7,154 nt of DNA from an uncultured Gaiellaceae bacterium (GTDB taxonomy: Bacteria; Actinomycetota; Thermoleophilia; Gaiellales; Gaiellaceae), in NCBI GenBank assembly GCA_955652075.1, contig CATPAS010000212.1, positions 1-7,154 on the forward strand, in the 5' to 3' direction. Position numbers and translations under genes: made by a program. The notes below the pieces were generated by a model. That model searched no databases. It had not been told where the DNA came from and worked only from the letters and a program-made list of their open reading frames with translations. Positions 5,419 to 7,154 of this stretch are shown here, piece after piece; the stretch's first letter is position 1, and every line of letters starts with the position of its first letter.

Positions 5419-5679
5419 GTGACCGAGTGGTGGGCCGTGCGCCGGGCGCACAGTCAGAAACCCGCGACCTACACGTGCCCGCTGTGCGGGCGTCGGCTGC
5501 ACGCGATGAGCGAGCACGTGTTGATCGCACCTGAGAATGACGCGGGCCGGCGGCGACACGCGCACACGGAATGCGTAGTCGCGGCTCGTAAGGCAGGGAC
5601 CTTCAAGACCTACGACGATTGGCGCAAGACCCAGCCTCGACGCCCATCGTTCCTGCAGCGATTTCTTCGCCGCCGATGA
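5419..5679 (+). CDS. Small Cys/His-rich (zinc-binding type) hypothetical protein
   Basis: Basic protein of 86 residues, not assigned to a named family. It has C20-P-L-C23-G followed by HAMSEH (28-33) and, 15 residues later, HAHTEC (47-52). C20, C23, H49 and C52 could form one zinc site of treble-clef or HNH-like shape, with H28, H33 and H47 as other candidates. CPLC-G-R-R-L is a typical zinc knuckle. The C-terminus is strongly basic (RFLRRR, 81-86) and includes a DDW motif (66-68), so nucleic-acid or membrane-surface contact is possible but unproven. No signal peptide or membrane segment is visible. The GTG start is 18 nt after the DUF4395 stop, so the two may be co-transcribed. Composition and high-GC third positions match the neighbours. 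It is probably a real gene: the sequence is protein-like and the Cys/His spacing is orderly. Confidence 0.72.
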   Translation: MTEWWAVRRAHSQKPATYTCPLCGRRLHAMSEHVLIAPENDAGRRRHAHTECVVAARKAGTFKTYDDWRKTQPRRPSFLQRFLRRR

Positions 5680-5710
5680 GCAACGGGCTCCGGCTGCACC
5701 TTGTAGAACC

Positions 5711-5749
5711 GCGCCCACCTGAGGTCTAAAGGGGAAGAGTGGTTTGCGC
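5711..5749 (+). other. Possible RNA hairpin in the convergent intergenic region
   Basis: GCGCCCAC (5711-5718) can pair with GTGG (5739-5742) and GCGC (5746-5749), a two-part stem with a TTT bulge and a 20-nt purine-rich apical loop. It follows the stop of the small Cys/His protein by about 30 nt. No known RNA family is recognised. It may be a 3' UTR structure or chance pairing. Confidence 0.2.
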
Positions 5750-5781
5750 CGATGACCTTCGAGACACTTCGTTTGCTTCGT

Positions 5782-5808
5782 AGAGAGGGCGGCTTCTCCG
5801 CTCTCTTT
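5782..5808. terminator. Bidirectional hairpin terminator between convergent genes
   Basis: AGAGAGGGCGG (5782-5792) pairs with CCGCTCTCTTT (5798-5808) around the loop CTTCT, giving an uninterrupted 11-bp stem with two G-U pairs. It sits between the stop of the plus-strand Cys/His gene (5679) and the stop of the minus-strand holin-family gene (5854), as expected for shared termination. The pyrimidine-rich right arm ends in TTT and is followed by CATTCT, so the plus-strand U-tract is short. Minus-strand output has no U-run, so termination that way is less certain. Confidence 0.6.
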
Positions 5809-5818
5809 CATTCTGTGG

Positions 5819-5838
5819 GCGCTCAGCGCTGCTGACGC
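5819..5838 (-). other. Second hairpin downstream of the holin-family gene
   Basis: GCG-C-TCAGC (5819-5827) pairs with GCTGACGC (5831-5838): eight base pairs, one bulged C (5822) and a 3-nt loop. It lies 15 nt beyond the stop of the minus-strand gene, so it would be the first structure met by that transcript. There is no U-run; it may protect the 3' end or simply add to the terminator at 5782-5808. The rest of the 174-bp gap (5680-5853) shows no protein-like frame. Confidence 0.3.
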
Positions 5839-5853
5839 GACTCGGACTAACCC

Positions 5854-6234
5854 TCAGATGAGGCGCGGCCGCGCGCGGCGCTCCATGTCGCCGAGGACCT
5901 GGCCACCGATCCAGTTGACCGCCCACACGACGGCAACGGTGCCGACATACGTCCAGAAGCCGTCGATGGAGAAATTCGGCGTGATCCAAACCGCCAGCGC
6001 GACCATCGCGACGTTGATCAGGAGGTAGAAGAACCCGAGCGTCAGGATGATCAGGGGCAGCGTCACGATGGTGAGCAGCGGTTTCAACACGGCGTTCGCG
6101 ATCCCGAGGACGGCGGAGCCGATCAGGTAGGCCTTCCAGCCGTGGATCCGGACGCCGTCCCAGACCGCGTTCGCCACCCAGAGGGCTGCGAGGTTGATCG
6201 CCCAGGCGATCGCCAGACGCGGCGCGAAGGACAT
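5854..6234 (-). CDS. Phage holin family (four-helix) membrane protein
   Basis: Small integral membrane protein of 126 residues in the family named after mycobacterial phage holin-like proteins (PF04020 type). Despite the name, most members are chromosomal, and no lysis genes are nearby. Four hydrophobic segments are visible: about 6-24, 36-56, 57-83 and 93-113. The hallmark block NAVLKPLLTIVTLPLIILTL (47-66) is followed by GFFYLLIN (67-74), and a charged tail (117-126) ends the chain. I chose ATG 6234 because the first helix begins directly and TACACT on the minus strand ends 6 nt before it. ATG 6255 in the same frame (adding MSFYTVA) is possible, and the frame stays open to 6483, but that part overlaps the divergent gene and is not protein-like. 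It is transcribed towards the terminator at 5782-5808. Role unknown; envelope or stress functions are guesses. Confidence 0.87.
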   Translation of the reverse strand: MSFAPRLAIAWAINLAALWVANAVWDGVRIHGWKAYLIGSAVLGIANAVLKPLLTIVTLPLIILTLGFFYLLINVAMVALAVWITPNFSIDGFWTYVGTVAVVWAVNWIGGQVLGDMERRARPRLI

Positions 6235-6240
6235 GGCGAC

Positions 6241-6250
6241 AGTGTAAAAC
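6241..6250. promoter_or_regulatory. Overlapping divergent -10 elements for the holin-family and ABM-like genes
   Basis: On the minus strand TACACT (6241-6246) ends 6 nt before ATG 6234. On the plus strand TAAAAC (6245-6250, four of six to TATAAT) ends 6 nt before GTG 6257. The two hexamers share two bases. If both are real, one polymerase binding would exclude the other. No clear -35 is visible on either side, where the sequence is already coding for the opposite gene. Confidence 0.45.
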
Positions 6251-6256
6251 GACATC

Positions 6257-6559
6257 GTGTTCGCGCGCCTGCACGTCCTCGAGAGAACCCCGGAGCAAGA
6301 CGATCTCGGCCTCGAGATCGTTCGTGACCAGATCCTGCCCTGGCTGCGGGACAGCTCGGGCTTCCGCGGGCTGATCCGGCTCTCGAGCCCGGCCGAGGCG
6401 AAGACGCTGGTGATCACCCTGTGGGCCGACGAAGAATCGCTGCGCGCGAGCGCGGAGGCGGGCGACCGCCTGGGCGAGCTCACGACGGCGGCAGCGGGAG
6501 GGACGAGGCTCGGCCTCGAGCAGTACGAGGTGAGCCTCTTCGATGTCGCGGACGCCTGA
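6257..6559 (+). CDS. ABM-like (antibiotic biosynthesis monooxygenase fold) small protein
   Basis: Cytoplasmic protein of 100 residues with the pattern of a dimeric alpha-beta barrel of the ABM type. A short strand at the start (MFARLHVLE, 1-9) is followed by a helix ending ILPWLRDSSGFRGL (26-39), in which the PW-x(5)-GF-x-G part is typical. A strand (LVITLW, 51-56) leads into DEESLRASAE (58-67), the usual LW...E..L.A signature, and a last strand carries YEVSLFDV (90-97). ABM-fold proteins range from quinol monooxygenases to haem-degrading enzymes and non-enzymatic members; no haem or quinol residue can be assigned here. The GTG start at 6257 lacks a Shine-Dalgarno and is probably leaderless. 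The 3' end overlaps the following sensor gene by 17 nt, so the two may be co-translated. Its link to that sensor is unknown. Confidence 0.75.
   Translation: MFARLHVLERTPEQDDLGLEIVRDQILPWLRDSSGFRGLIRLSSPAEAKTLVITLWADEESLRASAEAGDRLGELTTAAAGGTRLGLEQYEVSLFDVADA
6300..6321. repeat. Perfect 9-bp inverted repeat inside the ABM-like gene
   Basis: ACGATCTCG (6300-6308) and CGAGATCGT (6313-6321) are exact inverted copies around GCCT. The repeat begins 43 bases after the start codon and lies 66 bp upstream of the holin-family start on the other strand. It could be an operator acting on both divergent promoters or an early mRNA hairpin, but it also spells a normal protein segment (DDLGLEIV), so coding constraint may explain it. 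Confidence 0.35.
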
Positions 6560-7154
6560 ATTCATCCTCGGCGACAGGTTCGCCAGAGTTCTGACGGAGA
6601 CGACGATGTCGCTCGTCTGCGTCCTCGACCAGGACGGGCGAATCATCTTCTTCAACGACGCCTGCGAGCGCGTGACGGGCTTCACCCGGGACGAGGTAGT
6701 CGGGGGCGACGCCCGCGACTTCGTCATCCCCCCGGAGGAGGCGGAGGCGTTCGGCGAGGTGCTCGCCTATGTCTGGAGCACCGGTCTTTCCAGCCCCCAG
6801 GTCGGTCACTGGCTGACAAAGGACGGGCAGCGCAAGCTGATCGCGTGGTCGAACAGACTGATGCCGAGTGACGATGACGGACCGGCCCTGTTGGTCACCA
6901 CGGGCATCGACCTGAGCGCGAGTACACCCACCGCGTCCGACGAGGGCGCCTTCGAGGGCGACCCCGAAGCGAAGCTCGCGGAAGTCAGCCGCCTCGCGCA
7001 GGAGCAGCGCGCACTCCGCCGCGTCGCAACGCTCGTCGCGTCCGAGGCGAGCCCCGAGCGCGTGTTCACGGCCGTGTCGGAAGAGTGCGCGCGCGTGCTC
7101 GAGGTGAATGCGTCCGCGGTCTTTCGCTACGAGGGCGACGACACGGCCGTGAAC
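6543..7154 (+). CDS. PAS-GAF sensor protein, 3'-truncated by window edge
   Basis: N-terminal 204 residues of a multidomain signalling protein; the frame has no stop before the window end. Residues 12-125 form a PAS domain: LVCVLDQDGRIIFFNDACERVTGF (24-47), then a D-E-V-V-G turn (50-54), and a PAC-like end with LTKDGQRKLIAWSN (91-104) and LVTTGIDLS (117-125). A charged linker that is probably a coiled coil (142-160, LAEVSRLAQEQRALRRVATL) leads into a GAF domain that starts at about 163 (LVASEASPERVFTAVSEECARVLEV) and is cut off. This order is common ahead of histidine kinases or PP2C-type phosphatases; the output domain is not visible. No transmembrane segment appears, so it is probably cytosolic. 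The start is ATG 6543, inside the end of the ABM-like gene, with GAGGTGA (6527-6533) 9 nt upstream. Confidence 0.85.
   Translation, partial: MSRTPEFILGDRFARVLTETTMSLVCVLDQDGRIIFFNDACERVTGFTRDEVVGGDARDFVIPPEEAEAFGEVLAYVWSTGLSSPQVGHWLTKDGQRKLIAWSNRLMPSDDDGPALLVTTGIDLSASTPTASDEGAFEGDPEAKLAEVSRLAQEQRALRRVATLVASEASPERVFTAVSEECARVLEVNASAVFRYEGDDTAVN

Noticed and set aside
5680..5853. tRNA, tmRNA or 6S RNA gene in the only sizeable gene-free gap
   Set aside because: No T-loop sequence, CCA end or other family consensus could be recognised.
5854..6234. Prophage remnant suggested by the 'holin' family name
   Set aside because: This family is widespread in bacterial chromosomes; no endolysin, structural, integrase or attachment-site sequence is nearby.
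6235..6483. Long N-terminal extension of the holin-family protein
   Set aside because: Ser/Arg-rich and antisense to the ABM-like gene; the membrane protein starts cleanly at ATG 6234 with a matching -10 hexamer.
5726..6727. 333-residue minus-strand frame
   Set aside because: It runs antisense to the ABM-like and PAS genes and out of frame with the holin-family gene; the composition is Arg-rich and no domain is recognisable.

Overview
The window reads as chromosomal DNA from a high-GC, probably soil-dwelling actinobacterium. The gene set fits the Thermoleophilia (Gaiellales/Solirubrobacterales) best: an actinobacterial YkuD transpeptidase, a Leu/Phe/Glu/Val-type dehydrogenase, SIMPL, DUF2277, DUF4395, a four-helix 'holin', and a PAS-GAF sensor. 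Many genes have a TAnnnT-like hexamer 6-7 nt before the start codon and no Shine-Dalgarno, as in leaderless actinobacterial genes. The taxonomic call is inference from protein style, not from a marker gene. No tRNA, rRNA, CRISPR array, insertion sequence or integrase was found.

Layout. 1-513 (+) is the 3' part of an L,D-transpeptidase gene cut by the window edge. It converges on, and overlaps by 24 bp, an amino-acid dehydrogenase gene on the minus strand (490-1535) that is split by a one-base frameshift near 964-971. An 80-bp divergent spacer (1536-1615) holds two short palindromes and separates this gene from a secreted SIMPL-domain protein (1616-2320, +). Next is a tightly packed plus-strand cluster: DUF2277 (2337-2609), cupin (2617-3159), glutathione S-transferase-like protein (3162-3764) and class III zinc alcohol dehydrogenase (3761-4867), with junctions of 7 nt, 2 nt and a 4-nt GTGA overlap. 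It looks like one transcription unit with a small-molecule or thiol-linked detoxification theme. A DUF4395 membrane protein with two CxxC motifs (4924-5400) and a small Cys/His zinc-binding-type protein (5419-5679) follow.

5680-5853 is a gene-free convergent spacer with a strong bidirectional hairpin and two weaker structures. On its far side a four-helix 'phage holin family' membrane protein (5854-6234, -) and an ABM-like small protein (6257-6559, +) diverge from only 22 bp, where their putative -10 elements overlap. The last gene (6543 to the window edge, +) overlaps the ABM-like gene and encodes a PAS domain followed by the start of a GAF domain, probably the input half of a sensor kinase or phosphatase.

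I see no clearly new defence or mobile system. The items most worth a second look are the internal duplication of the DUF4395 protein with a CxxC in each half, the GST/class III ADH coupling, the divergent overlapping leaderless promoters, and the frameshifted dehydrogenase.
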